A DNA stretch of 64,000 bases, taken from positions 248,001 through 312,000 of the forward strand of contig NZ_JACJRT010000008.1 in NCBI RefSeq assembly GCF_014697415.1, read 5' to 3'. The DNA is from Cyanobium sp. FACHB-13342. Lineage in GTDB: Bacteria; Cyanobacteriota; Cyanobacteriia; PCC-6307; Cyanobiaceae. The notes under the pieces are model-generated. The model was not told the DNA's origin, did no database searches, and saw only the letters and a program-made list of their open reading frames with translations. Position 1 is the first letter of the stretch. Each line of letters opens with the position of its first letter. The position numbers and the translations under genes were made by a program. Of this stretch, positions 25,758-33,396 are shown in pieces.

Positions 25758-26307
25758 TTCAGCAGCAGGTCCCACCCTGGTGCTGGGCCCTGCCCGCAGT
25801 GGCAAAAGTCGTTGGGCCGAGCATCTGGCCATCCAATCCGGCCAACCGGTGGTGTATCTCGCGACCGGACCCTCACCCACGGATCAGGATCCCTCCTGGT
25901 CCAGCCGCATCGCCGCCCACCAACGCCGCCGCCCGTCCAGTTGGCGCACCCTGGAGGTGGGAGCTGATCTGGCTCCATCCCTGCTCGACCTTCGACCTCC
26001 AGGCCTCGCCCTGGTGGACTCCCTCGGCACCTGGGTGGCGGCCGGACTCGACCTGGATGCCGCAGCTTGGCGGTTGCGCTGTGCCGGCTTAGAACAATCC
26101 CTGCGTCACTGCGCCGTGTCCGTGGTGCTCGTCAGCGAGCAGGCCGGCTGGGGGGTGGTCCCGGCCACGGCCATCGGGGGACTGTTCCGGGACCGACTGG
26201 GAGCCTTGGAGCAGCAACTGGAGCCCCTCTGCTCAGGCCTTTGGCTGGTGGTGGCAGGTCGGGCCCTCGACCTGCGGGCCTGCAGCGTGCCCGTACCGGC
26301 CGGCTAA
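25747..26307 (+). CDS. cobU: Adenosylcobinamide kinase / adenosylcobinamide-phosphate guanylyltransferase
   Basis: A 186-residue CobU. The P-loop 'LVLGPARSGKSRWAEHLA' is at the N-terminus. 'RIAAHQRRRPSSWRTLE' carries the histidine that is guanylylated in the family. 'EQAGWGVVPATAIGGLFRD' is the usual C-terminal motif. It phosphorylates adenosylcobinamide and then makes the GDP derivative that receives the lower ligand, a late step of cobalamin (or pseudocobalamin) assembly. The GTG start at 25747 overlaps the pcxA stop. Other cobalamin-related genes here are metH and the riboswitch-hupE-cobW locus. Confidence 0.92.
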   Translation: MAVDSAAGPTLVLGPARSGKSRWAEHLAIQSGQPVVYLATGPSPTDQDPSWSSRIAAHQRRRPSSWRTLEVGADLAPSLLDLRPPGLALVDSLGTWVAAGLDLDAAAWRLRCAGLEQSLRHCAVSVVLVSEQAGWGVVPATAIGGLFRDRLGALEQQLEPLCSGLWLVVAGRALDLRACSVPVPAG

Positions 26308-26327
26308 GCGGCCTTTCACCGATCACC

Positions 26328-26837
26328 ATGCCAAGGATCGTCCTCTACCAACCCCAGATCCCCCCCAATACGGGCAACGTGGCCCGCACCTGTGCAGCCA
26401 CCGGCACCGATCTGCACTTGATCGACCCGCTCGGCTTTCAGATCGACGACCGCCAACTCCGCCGTGCCGGGCTGGACTACTGGCCCCTGGTGGCTTTGGA
26501 GCGTCACGCGAGCTGGTCCGCCTTTGCTGAGCGGCGTCAATCCCGGGGGGGGCGCCTGATTGCCCTGAGCAGTCACGCCGATCAGGCCTACACCCGTTGG
26601 CGCTTTGCGCCCGACGATTGGCTGCTCTTCGGCCGTGAGACCGACGGCCTACCAGCGGAGGTGATGGACCAGGCCGATGCGGCGATCACGATTCCGATGG
26701 CCCGTTCCGCCCGTGGTGGCCAGGTCGGCGTGCGCAGCCTCAATCTTTCCGTCGCCGTGGGCGTGGTGCTGTTCGAGGCGTTGCGTCAACAGGATCTCCT
26801 GACTTCAGCGGGATCGACTGGCACCACAGGCCTCTAG
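26328..26837 (+). CDS. trmL: tRNA (cytidine/uridine(34)-2'-O)-methyltransferase
   Basis: A 169-residue SPOUT methyltransferase of the TrmL (YibK) type. The N-terminus has 'LYQPQIPPNTGNVARTC', the mid part 'LFGRETDGLPAEVMD', and the knot that binds AdoMet is 'VGVRSLNLSVAVGVVLFEAL'. TrmL methylates the ribose of the wobble base in tRNA-Leu species in E. coli. The ATG at 26328 gives the normal start. It follows cobU by 20 nt and may be in the same transcript. Confidence 0.93.
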   Translation: MPRIVLYQPQIPPNTGNVARTCAATGTDLHLIDPLGFQIDDRQLRRAGLDYWPLVALERHASWSAFAERRQSRGGRLIALSSHADQAYTRWRFAPDDWLLFGRETDGLPAEVMDQADAAITIPMARSARGGQVGVRSLNLSVAVGVVLFEALRQQDLLTSAGSTGTTGL

Positions 26838-26957
26838 ACAGATGGGCCCCTGCGGGTGTAGCGGCCGTCACTTGTGGCCCAGGGTTCCGTCCGCTACTCT
26901 CTGCCCGGCTCGGGGATGTCGGCTTCTCCACGAGCTTTGTCCGATGGGAAGAACTGC

Positions 26958-27980
26958 ATGAAGCCTTTGCTCACCAGTCTGCGAATCCTGATCCCCTGCG
27001 CCGTGGCCGTGCCGGCCGTGGTTGTGGCTCTCTCCCCCGCCGACCTCGACAAGGCTTCCGTCGACACCCTCATCGCAGCCCTCCCCGCCCCCAGTGCCGA
27101 TCGGATCTGGGTCAAGGTCCGCCAACCGATCACGGTGGAGGACCTTTCCACCAGCCTCCAGCTCGACGAGGAGCGGCTGGCCAAACTGAACGACGTCAAC
27201 GAAGACCACCGGTTCCGCCAGGGTGACTGGTTGGTGGTTCCCAGCCTCAAGACCCGCCAGATCAAGCATCTGGCCGCCATTGACACCAGCGAGCTCCGCC
27301 GTACCCCCCCGCTGCAGTCGCTCCCGCCCGTCGAAGATCGGGCGGTGGTTCGCTTCGGCGACACCGTCGTCAAGATCGCCCAGCGCTACGGCCTGACCCT
27401 GCAGGAGCTCCTCCAGCTCAATCCAGGCTTGGAAACCGCCCGCCTGGTGGTTGGCAGCCAGGTCCGCCTAGCCCAGTCCGCTCCCGGTCGTACCCGCATG
27501 GTGCTGGGGCTCAAGCCAACCACCAGCGGCGGCGTGAGTTGGCCGGAATTGCCTGGTTTTGGGGAACCCACCAAGCCCTTTGACGGACCCACCTCCTCCC
27601 AGGGTTGGATCTGGCCGACCCGGGGCGTGTTCACCTCCGGCTACGGCTGGCGTTGGGGGCGCATGCACAAGGGAATTGACGTGGCCAACAACGTCGGCAC
27701 CCCGATCGTGGCGGCCAAGAGCGGCCGGGTTGTCTTCTCTGGATGGCACGACGGTGGCTACGGCTATCTGGTCACCCTCGCCCACCCGGATGGCAGCCGC
27801 TCCCTCTACGCCCACAACAGCCGTCTGATGGTGCGGGTTGGCCAGGAGGTGGACCAGGGATCCCTGATTTCCCACATGGGCAGCACGGGTCGCAGTACCG
27901 GCCCCCACCTCCACTTTGAGATCCACCCCCCGGCTGCAGGGGCGGCCAACCCCCTCCAGTTCTTGCCACCCAGGGCCTGA
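26958..27980 (+). CDS. LysM-M23 peptidoglycan DD-metallopeptidase (EnvC/NlpD-like)
   Basis: A 340-residue exported protein. A signal peptide begins 'MKPLLTSLRILIPCAVAVPA'. Two LysM-like peptidoglycan-binding repeats follow ('SLQLDEERLAKLNDVNEDHR', and 'FGDTVVKIAQRYGLTLQELL'). The C-terminal M23 domain has zinc ligands in 'MHKGIDVANNVGTP' (HxxxD) and 'STGPHLHFEIHPP' (HxH). Both metal motifs are intact, so it is likely an active endopeptidase rather than only an amidase activator. ATG at 26958 was chosen because it directly precedes the signal peptide. It is followed by tRNA-Met. Confidence 0.92.
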   Translation: MKPLLTSLRILIPCAVAVPAVVVALSPADLDKASVDTLIAALPAPSADRIWVKVRQPITVEDLSTSLQLDEERLAKLNDVNEDHRFRQGDWLVVPSLKTRQIKHLAAIDTSELRRTPPLQSLPPVEDRAVVRFGDTVVKIAQRYGLTLQELLQLNPGLETARLVVGSQVRLAQSAPGRTRMVLGLKPTTSGGVSWPELPGFGEPTKPFDGPTSSQGWIWPTRGVFTSGYGWRWGRMHKGIDVANNVGTPIVAAKSGRVVFSGWHDGGYGYLVTLAHPDGSRSLYAHNSRLMVRVGQEVDQGSLISHMGSTGRSTGPHLHFEIHPPAAGAANPLQFLPPRA

Positions 27981-27997
27981 TAAAGTCAGTTCACCGC

Positions 27998-28071
27998 GGC
28001 TCGGTAGCTCAGCTGGTTAGAGCGTGGGATTCATAACCCCAAGGTCGGGAGTTCAAGTCTCCCCCGAGCCA
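27998..28071 (+). tRNA. tRNA-Met (anticodon CAT)
   Basis: A complete cloverleaf: acceptor stem GGCTCGG/CCGAGCC with discriminator A at 28071, D arm GCTC...GAGC, anticodon CAT at 28032-28034 in loop TTCATAA, and a T arm GGGAG-TTCAAGT-CTCCC. G1 pairs with C72, which argues against initiator tRNA. The missing C4/C5 pattern in the acceptor argues against the lysidine tRNA-Ile2, so elongator tRNA-Met is most likely. The anticodon stem has an A·C mismatch next to the loop. CCA is not encoded. Confidence 0.93.
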
Positions 28072-28081
28072 TTGGCGTGCG

Positions 28082-28107
28082 GACGGCCCTCGGGCCGTCT
28101 TTTTTTT
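28082..28107 (+). terminator. Intrinsic terminator after tRNA-Met
   Basis: An 8-bp GC-rich stem 'gacggccc / gggccgtc' is followed at once by eight T. It lies 10 nt after the tRNA and ends the M23 peptidase/tRNA transcript. Confidence 0.92.
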
Positions 28108-28165
28108 GCCAACAAGCCCCAGTGTTGGGCTTGGGCTGGCGGTGCCGTGCAAGGCCCGGAACGGT

Positions 28166-28522
28166 TTAGCGCAGCTCCACGGCGTTCAGGCGTTCGCGAA
28201 AGCTGGCTGACCCCGCACCGTCGTCCCCTGCCCCCTCGGTGCCTGCGGTCCAGGTGGGCTCTTGTGCCGCTTGGGGAGGGGCCTGGGGCGCAGACGCGGC
28301 CACCGTGCTTTGGCTCGCCCCACTGCGGCGTCCGCGGCCATACCCCTGGGAGCGGCCTTCAATGGCTCGAATCAGGGCCTTGCTGCGGTTCACCTCACCC
28401 ACACTCTGTCCCTCCTTGGGGCGTACCAGGGGGTTGGCCTTCAGTTCGGAGCGCAACTGGTTGAGCAGGCGAAAATGGCCAGTGGTGTTGTATTTGCGCA
28501 GCACGCTCGGCTCCCAGGCCAT
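28166..28522 (-). CDS. Hypothetical protein, conserved-looking N-terminus
   Basis: About 118 residues. The N-terminal half 'SVLRKYNTTGHFRLLNQLRS' followed by 'LKANPLVRP' looks like a small folded, conserved module; the C-terminal half is a low-complexity Ser/Ala/Pro/Gln linker ending 'FRERLNAVELR'. No signal peptide or membrane segment is visible from the ATG at 28522. A longer frame to 28642 adds a hydrophobic stretch, so a membrane-anchored version cannot be excluded. I do not recognise a family. The gene is divergent from the peroxiredoxin gene. Confidence 0.65.
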   Translation of the reverse strand: MAWEPSVLRKYNTTGHFRLLNQLRSELKANPLVRPKEGQSVGEVNRSKALIRAIEGRSQGYGRGRRSGASQSTVAASAPQAPPQAAQEPTWTAGTEGAGDDGAGSASFRERLNAVELR

Positions 28523-28775
28523 GGACAGCGATCTCGATGGGGTGACGTCTGTCCAGACTATGGCCACAAGCACCAGGAGGCTGTGATAAATTGTTGAAGT
28601 CTCAACTGGAAGTCGATCCGACTTTGGGCTGACCGTCCCCATGGGACTTGCCCCAAGCCTGGTCTGAGCGCTGGCTCACCGTCGTCCCCAGGACTGCCCT
28701 GGAGGGCCCTACGTGTGGTTGAGCCGAGGGCCCCTTCCAGTTGGTTCGACGCCCCTGTTCTTCATCCCCTCCAGC

Positions 28776-29366
28776 ATGTCCCGGCTCGTTGGCCTGCAGG
28801 CTCCTGACTTCACCGCCACCGCCGTGGTGGATCAGGAGTTCAAGGAGATCACCCTCTCCCACTACCGCGGCAAGTACGTGGTGCTGTTTTTCTATCCCCT
28901 CGACTTCACCTTCGTGTGCCCCACGGAGATCACGGCGTTCTCCGACCGTTACGGTGAGTTCTCCAGCCGCAACTGTGAAGTCCTGGGCGTCTCGGTGGAC
29001 AGTCAGTTCAGCCACCTCGCCTGGGTTCAAACCGAACGGAAAAACGGTGGTCTTGGCGACATCGCCTACCCACTCGTCGCCGATCTGAAGAAGGACATCG
29101 CCCGTGCCTATGAGGTGCTGGACGAGGACGCTGGTGTGGCCTTGCGCGGACTGTTCATCATTGATCCCGATGGGGTGATCATGCAGAGCACCATCAACAA
29201 CCTGCCGGTGGGTCGCAGCGTGGAGGAGACCCTGCGTCTGCTGCAGGCCTTCCAGCACATTCGCAACAATCCTGATGAGGTGTGCCCCGCCAACTGGACT
29301 CCTGGCGAAAAGACCATGAACCCTGACCCCGTCAAGAGCAAGGAGTTCTTTGCCGCCGTCAACTGA
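28776..29366 (+). CDS. 2-Cys peroxiredoxin
   Basis: A 196-residue typical 2-Cys peroxiredoxin. The peroxidatic cysteine is in '[19 protein letters not shown]' (about residue 49) and the resolving cysteine in '[11 protein letters not shown]' (about residue 170), inside the C-terminal extension. It reduces hydrogen peroxide and alkyl hydroperoxides, with thioredoxin or NTRC as electron donor in cyanobacteria. I chose the ATG at 28776 because it directly precedes the conserved '[17 protein letters not shown]'. A strong terminator follows, so the gene is monocistronic. Confidence 0.96.
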   Translation: MSRLVGLQAPDFTATAVVDQEFKEITLSHYRGKYVVLFFYPLDFTFVCPTEITAFSDRYGEFSSRNCEVLGVSVDSQFSHLAWVQTERKNGGLGDIAYPLVADLKKDIARAYEVLDEDAGVALRGLFIIDPDGVIMQSTINNLPVGRSVEETLRLLQAFQHIRNNPDEVCPANWTPGEKTMNPDPVKSKEFFAAVN

Positions 29367-29388
29367 GCCTCGGCTCCTGAACGGCAGC

Positions 29389-29416
29389 AAGGGGGCCACT
29401 AGGCCCCCTTTTTTTT
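29389..29416 (+). terminator. Intrinsic terminator after the peroxiredoxin gene
   Basis: A stem 'gggggcc / ggccccc' with loop 'acta' is flanked by A and T runs and followed by eight T. It is 22 nt after the peroxiredoxin stop. The A-run on the left side means it could also serve weakly in the opposite direction, where purQ ends 33 nt away. Confidence 0.9.
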
Positions 29417-29449
29417 GAGCTTTTTGGTTGAAAGGATTTGGGCTGGAGC

Positions 29450-30115
29450 TCAACCCAGCAGGCTGGCCAGCAGGCGCCGGCCATCAAGGCCTCCGGTGCA
29501 GGGGTCACAGGCCCGTTCCGGGTGGGGCATCAGCCCCAGCACATTTCCTGCCGGGTTGCTCAACCCGGCCACATCGCCCACCGAACCATTGGGGTTGGCC
29601 GCGTAGCGCAGCACCACCTGTCCATTGGCCTCAAGGGATGCGAGCTCCTCGGGGGCACATTGGAAACGGCCTTCACCGTGGGCGATGGGCAGCACGATGG
29701 ACTCTCCCTCGCCATACCCCCGTAACCACTGGGATCGTCCGGGATGGACCTCCAGGGGCGAGGGTTCGCAGAGGAAGTGCAGGCGGGCGTTACGGGTGAG
29801 CGCTCCGGGGAGCAAGCCCATCTCGGTGAGCACCTGGAAGCCATTGCAGATGCCCAGAACGGGCCCTCCCGCGGCGGCAAAGCCACGCACGGCGTCCAGC
29901 ACCGGGGCGAAGCGGGCAATGGCTCCACAACGCAAATAGTCGCCGTAACTGAAGCCCCCGGGGATCACCACAGCATCCAGACCGCCCAGATCGGTCTCCT
30001 CATGCCACAGAAAGCGGGTCGCGAGGCCCAGGCACCCCTCGAGGGCCCAGCGCACATCCCGGTCGCAATTGGATCCTGGAAACACCACGATGCCGATGGT
30101 CCTGGCGGCGCTCAT
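29450..30115 (-). CDS. purQ: Phosphoribosylformylglycinamidine synthase subunit PurQ
   Basis: A 221-residue class I glutamine amidotransferase. '[18 protein letters not shown]' opens the protein, '[20 protein letters not shown]' is the oxyanion side, '[20 protein letters not shown]' holds the nucleophilic cysteine, and '[14 protein letters not shown]' the catalytic His-Glu. It supplies ammonia to PurL for the fourth step of purine synthesis. It overlaps purS by 4 nt (ATGA), the standard small-subunit arrangement where PurL is a separate protein. Confidence 0.97.
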   Translation of the reverse strand: MSAARTIGIVVFPGSNCDRDVRWALEGCLGLATRFLWHEETDLGGLDAVVIPGGFSYGDYLRCGAIARFAPVLDAVRGFAAAGGPVLGICNGFQVLTEMGLLPGALTRNARLHFLCEPSPLEVHPGRSQWLRGYGEGESIVLPIAHGEGRFQCAPEELASLEANGQVVLRYAANPNGSVGDVAGLSNPAGNVLGLMPHPERACDPCTGGLDGRRLLASLLG

Positions 30116-30384
30116 GCCGACTGCTCCCCATTGGCGTCGACCATCTCCAGGCTCCAGTCTTCGATCACGGGATTGGCGAACAGCCGATCACTGAGCAATT
30201 CGAGCTGACTCCTGGCACTGGCTGCGTCTGCAGCATCCAACTCGAGCTCAATGGCTTTGCCGATGCGCAGACGGCGAACCCCATCGACACCCAACCTGGC
30301 GGCGGCAGCCCTGGTGGCTTCTCCAGCCGGATCCAGCACCGATGGTCGGAGGGAAACCTGAACGCGAGCGCGAAAGACGGGCAC
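30112..30384 (-). CDS. purS: Phosphoribosylformylglycinamidine synthase subunit PurS
   Basis: About 90 residues. The pattern '[20 protein letters not shown]', '[19 protein letters not shown]' and '[20 protein letters not shown]' is diagnostic for PurS, which bridges PurQ and PurL. I chose the GTG at 30384 because it sits just before the family's first strand. Upstream in-frame sequence is open but looks non-coding. No clear Shine-Dalgarno sequence is seen. It is divergent from a small secreted-protein gene with about 95 nt between the chosen starts. Confidence 0.9.
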   Translation of the reverse strand: MPVFRARVQVSLRPSVLDPAGEATRAAAARLGVDGVRRLRIGKAIELELDAADAASARSQLELLSDRLFANPVIEDWSLEMVDANGEQSA

Positions 30385-30479
30385 CTGAGGAGCTTGAGGT
30401 TTGTTAAATCTTGGCAGCTCGATGGTCCCCGTACCCAGGCCCTGGCCAGCTTGAAAGCAGCCCCCCTGTCCATCCCGCC

Positions 30480-30905
30480 GTGGGCCGGCCCGTTCCCCAC
30501 TCCCCAGAGGCTCCATGCCCGCCAGCGCCAGCTTCGCCTGGCCGGTGTTTTCTTCTGAGGGCTGTCTTGGCTGCCTTTGTGAGTCTGGCGGCTCTGGGGA
30601 TTGGCTTGGGCCCTGCTCAGGCCGACCAGCTCCCCCTGCGCTGTCGGGTGGGTGGTGGCCCCTGGCAACGCTGCAGCATGGAGGTGGAGCAGCCGGGTGA
30701 GCGCTGGTCCCTCCAGGTTGCCGGCCGACGGATCGCTTTCCGTCATGACGGCAGCGGTACGGTGACCATGCAGGATCCCGCTCCGACGTCTCCGGCCACC
30801 GGTGGGGATGGTGGGGCCTGGGTCCCGGTGGCCACCACCTGGATTGCGGGTCCAGCACTCTGTTGGAACGGCGTCTGCGCCCAGGGAGACTTTCCCCTGG
30901 ATTGA
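30480..30905 (+). CDS. Small secreted hypothetical protein
   Basis: About 141 residues from GTG at 30480. A hydrophobic segment 'LRAVLAAFVSLAALGIGLGP' with an 'AQA' cleavage site gives a signal peptide, and the mature protein starts 'DQLPLRCRVGGGPWQRCSME'. It has four cysteines, two near the start and two near the end ('ALCWNGVCAQGDFPLD'), suggesting disulfides in the periplasm. The n-region is proline-rich and unusually long from any canonical start (TTG at 30411, GTG at 30480), so the true start is uncertain. I do not recognise a family. It converges on cobW with a 13-nt gap. Confidence 0.62.
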   Translation: MGRPVPHSPEAPCPPAPASPGRCFLLRAVLAAFVSLAALGIGLGPAQADQLPLRCRVGGGPWQRCSMEVEQPGERWSLQVAGRRIAFRHDGSGTVTMQDPAPTSPATGGDGGAWVPVATTWIAGPALCWNGVCAQGDFPLD

Positions 30906-30918
30906 TGACCTTGGGCCT

Positions 30919-32004
30919 CTACACCGCTGCGGCGGCCTGCAGCAAGGCTGCCTCGATCGCCGCTTGATCGAGCTGAAAACCGAGCACGACCAACTCCAGG
31001 CCCGCTGGTGGAGTGGGCTGATCCCCAGCCGGATCTGGTGATCCGGATTCAAACCAACACTCCAAACGTGGGCCGACGGCCTGGATCTGCAGGGGTCGGG
31101 CCTTGCCCTCCAGCCAGAGGCGTCCCTTCAGACGGATCAGCTTGGGATCCTGGAGCACCTGGGTCAGCTGTTGCTCCAGGGCCGACCGTCCAAAGGCTCC
31201 GCTGAGGTGCAGGGCCAGTGATTCCATGGCGACGTGGCTGTGATCGTGCCCATGGTCATGGTGGTGGTCGTCATGGTCGTGGGCGTGGTGGCCATCGCCT
31301 TGGGGCTCCTGCCGCTCCAGACCGAGGACGAGCTCGGGTGAGACCGCTCCCCGTTCCATGGCCAGCACCGCGGCCCCGGGGCGCATCTGAGGCAGCAGGC
31401 GCGCCTCGAGCTCCCGAAGAGGCCCCTCCCCAAGGGAGTCGGCCCGGCTGATCAGCACCAGATCGGCGGCTTCCAGTTGTTCGGCAAACAACTCCTCGAT
31501 GGCGGAGCCATGGTCGAGGCTGGGATCGGCCTGGCGCTGCGCCTCGAGGGCGGCCGGGTTGGCCACCACAGCTCCGGCGGCCAGCGCCTCTCCATCGACG
31601 ACGGCCACAACCCCGTTCACCCGGATCCGGGTGCGGATCGCCGGCCACTGGAGCGCTGCGATCAACGGTTCGGGCAGGGCCAGTCCGCTGGTTTCCACAA
31701 CGATGCCGTCGAGGCTGTCGGCGCGCGCCAACAAGCGCTCCATCGTTGGCAGAAAATCGTCCTGGACGGTGCAGCAGAGGCAGCCGTTGGCCAACTCCAC
31801 CAATCTGGACTCGATTTCGTCGTCCGGACAAAATCCGCAGCTGCGCAGGAGGGCTCCGTCGATGCCCACCTCGCCGAACTCATTCACCAAGACGGCGAGG
31901 CGCTGGCCGCTGTTGAGCAGGAGATGGCGCAGGAGGGTCGTCTTGCCCGCACCAAGAAACCCGGTCACCACCGTGACCGGCAAACGTTGCTGCAACGAAG
32001 CCAT
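30919..32004 (-). CDS. cobW: CobW-type metal chaperone GTPase
   Basis: A 361-residue G3E GTPase. The P-loop is 'TVVTGFLGAGKTTLLRHLLL', the family cysteine motif is 'ANGCLCCTVQDDFLPTM' (CxCC), and 'VVETSGLALPEPLIAAL' is switch-like. Between the GTPase and C-terminal CobW_C domains lies a histidine-rich metal-binding loop (about residues 239-258, H and D alternating). The C-terminal domain 'LKGRLWLEGKARPLQIQAVG' is intact. CobW-class proteins hand a metal, here most likely cobalt, to a target. It starts 2 nt after hupE and is thus under the same cobalamin riboswitch. Confidence 0.92.
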   Translation of the reverse strand: MASLQQRLPVTVVTGFLGAGKTTLLRHLLLNSGQRLAVLVNEFGEVGIDGALLRSCGFCPDDEIESRLVELANGCLCCTVQDDFLPTMERLLARADSLDGIVVETSGLALPEPLIAALQWPAIRTRIRVNGVVAVVDGEALAAGAVVANPAALEAQRQADPSLDHGSAIEELFAEQLEAADLVLISRADSLGEGPLRELEARLLPQMRPGAAVLAMERGAVSPELVLGLERQEPQGDGHHAHDHDDHHHDHGHDHSHVAMESLALHLSGAFGRSALEQQLTQVLQDPKLIRLKGRLWLEGKARPLQIQAVGPRLECWFESGSPDPAGDQPTPPAGLELVVLGFQLDQAAIEAALLQAAAAV

Positions 32005-32006
32005 CG

Positions 32007-32666
32007 TCAGCCCGCCACAGCCGCGACAGCCCAGGTGGCCCCACAGCCGGCGAGGGCCAGGGCCATCCAGCGAAGCTTGGCGGGAGACAGCCGGGCAGCC
32101 AGGGGCCTGAGCAGGACCAGGGCAAGGATGAGCAAGCCCCCCTGGCTGATCAGCAGCCCGGCGGCGTAGGCGGCCACGGGCATCGACGTCCAACCGAAGA
32201 CGGGTCCACTCAGCACGTACCCGTGCAGGGCCATGGCAGGCAGCAGGAGCCCCAGGGGGAGGCGACGCAGAAGCACCAGGGCCTCCACCACCAGCGTGCA
32301 GGCCACCAGCACTTCAGCGCCAGGCAGACCCGGCCAGAGAAGTCCCGCGGCGCTGCCCAACAATCCGACAACCAAAAGACCGAGGGACCAGCGGCGGCGG
32401 TGCTGCAGACCCACCAGTGAGAGGGCGAGCAGGAAAAGCAGGTGGTCGGGCCCGAGCACCGGGTGGGCCAATCCACTCAGCACCCCGTTGAAGGCGGTGG
32501 GCGCCAACTGGCCGAGGTCGGCCACGTGGTGGGCCAGGGCGGGGGACCCAAGCAACAGGGGAGCAACCAGGGCCGTGCCGGCGACCACTGGACCAGGCAT
32601 GGATCTGGATCTGGGCAACAAGGATGGTCCTCGCAGACCGGGCGTCTGGGTCGTCTGAATACTCAT
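32007..32666 (-). CDS. hupE: HupE/UreJ family metal (cobalt) permease
   Basis: About 219 residues. A signal-like segment ('ALVAPLLLGSPALA') precedes 'HHVADLGQ' with the N-terminal histidines. The family hallmark 'LAHPVLGPDHLLFLLALSLV' follows, then roughly five more membrane segments. HupE/UreJ proteins are nickel or cobalt permeases, and cyanobacterial members behind a B12 riboswitch have been proposed as cobalt importers. ATG at 32666 is used here; ATG at 32600 would begin nearer the signal segment. It is the first gene after the riboswitch and is coupled to cobW. Confidence 0.88.
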   Translation of the reverse strand: MSIQTTQTPGLRGPSLLPRSRSMPGPVVAGTALVAPLLLGSPALAHHVADLGQLAPTAFNGVLSGLAHPVLGPDHLLFLLALSLVGLQHRRRWSLGLLVVGLLGSAAGLLWPGLPGAEVLVACTLVVEALVLLRRLPLGLLLPAMALHGYVLSGPVFGWTSMPVAAYAAGLLISQGGLLILALVLLRPLAARLSPAKLRWMALALAGCGATWAVAAVAG

Positions 32667-32724
32667 GGGTCCGGTCCGCGCCGTGGATGGAAACAAAACC
32701 GGCGGGCGTTCTGACTGGACGGTC

Positions 32725-32823
32725 GGAATGACGCGCCTTCACAGCTGCGGGACAGTGCCGGATTCGCACCGGACTTTCCCCCTTGCGTCCGGTGGCTGTT
32801 CCCCACCGGAACCGGTGTGCTGA
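32725..32823 (-). promoter_or_regulatory. Cobalamin riboswitch controlling hupE-cobW
   Basis: Read on the minus strand, the segment contains the conserved cobalamin-aptamer core: 'ggtggggaacagcc', then 'gggggaaagtccggtgcg', 'aatccggcactgtcccgc' and the B12 box 'agctgtgaagg'. Bound cobalamin would be expected to lower expression of the downstream cobalt uptake gene. The aptamer ends about 60 nt before the hupE ATG at 32666; the expression platform in between was not resolved by eye and no T-run terminator is evident, so translational control is likely. Its 5' end is only about 20 nt downstream of the stop codon of the pentapeptide-repeat gene. Confidence 0.9.
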
Positions 32824-32841
32824 TGCTATCGGCCTGTCGCC

Positions 32842-33366
32842 CTATCGGCAGGCCAGGCTGTCCCGGGTCGCCACGCCGGACACGGGGTTGGTTCCTGTGG
32901 CCCTCTGGCAGAGGGCCTTCTGCTCGGGAAGATCGAGCACCGCATCACTGAAATCAGCCCCGTCGATCTGGGCCCCCTTGAAGTGGCTCTGCATCAACAT
33001 GGCGTTGCGCAGCACGGCCCCACGCAAATCCGTGTCTTCGAAGTGGCTGGCAAAGGCCACCACATCCTCCAGGTTGGCGCCCTGCAGATCAGCCCCGCGC
33101 AGGTCGCTGCTGTTGAACACCGCCCCACGCAGATCGCTGGCGCTCAGATCAAACCCGGCCAGGGAGGCCTTGAGAAACTCCTGTTGCTGCAGGTTGCGGC
33201 CATGCATATCAGGCTGAAGGTCCTGGAGCGAGCGCTGGCTTCGCAGTTCCGGTGCCGTGATGGCCCAGGCCGGTGGGACCGCCAAGCACCAGGCCAGGAG
33301 GACGCCAAGCGCCGCCATACCCCAGCCCGTCCAACGGGTGATGGGGGTTGCTGTCAGAGAGCCCAT
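32842..33366 (-). CDS. Secreted pentapeptide-repeat protein
   Basis: About 174 residues with an N-terminal signal peptide ('GMAALGVLLAWCLAVPPAWA') and a run of A(D/N)LxX-type pentapeptide repeats ('LASLAGFDLSASDLRGAVFN' style, from about residue 65 to 145). This gives a right-handed quadrilateral beta helix, probably in the thylakoid lumen or periplasm. The short C-terminal segment has a cysteine pair that may close a disulfide. Function is unknown, as for most lumenal pentapeptide proteins of cyanobacteria. A hairpin overlaps its stop codon (32831-32854), and the cobalamin riboswitch follows directly. Confidence 0.85.
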   Translation of the reverse strand: MGSLTATPITRWTGWGMAALGVLLAWCLAVPPAWAITAPELRSQRSLQDLQPDMHGRNLQQQEFLKASLAGFDLSASDLRGAVFNSSDLRGADLQGANLEDVVAFASHFEDTDLRGAVLRNAMLMQSHFKGAQIDGADFSDAVLDLPEQKALCQRATGTNPVSGVATRDSLACR

Positions 33367-33396
33367 GGGCGCGCATTTACGGTGGGTCATCAAGTT

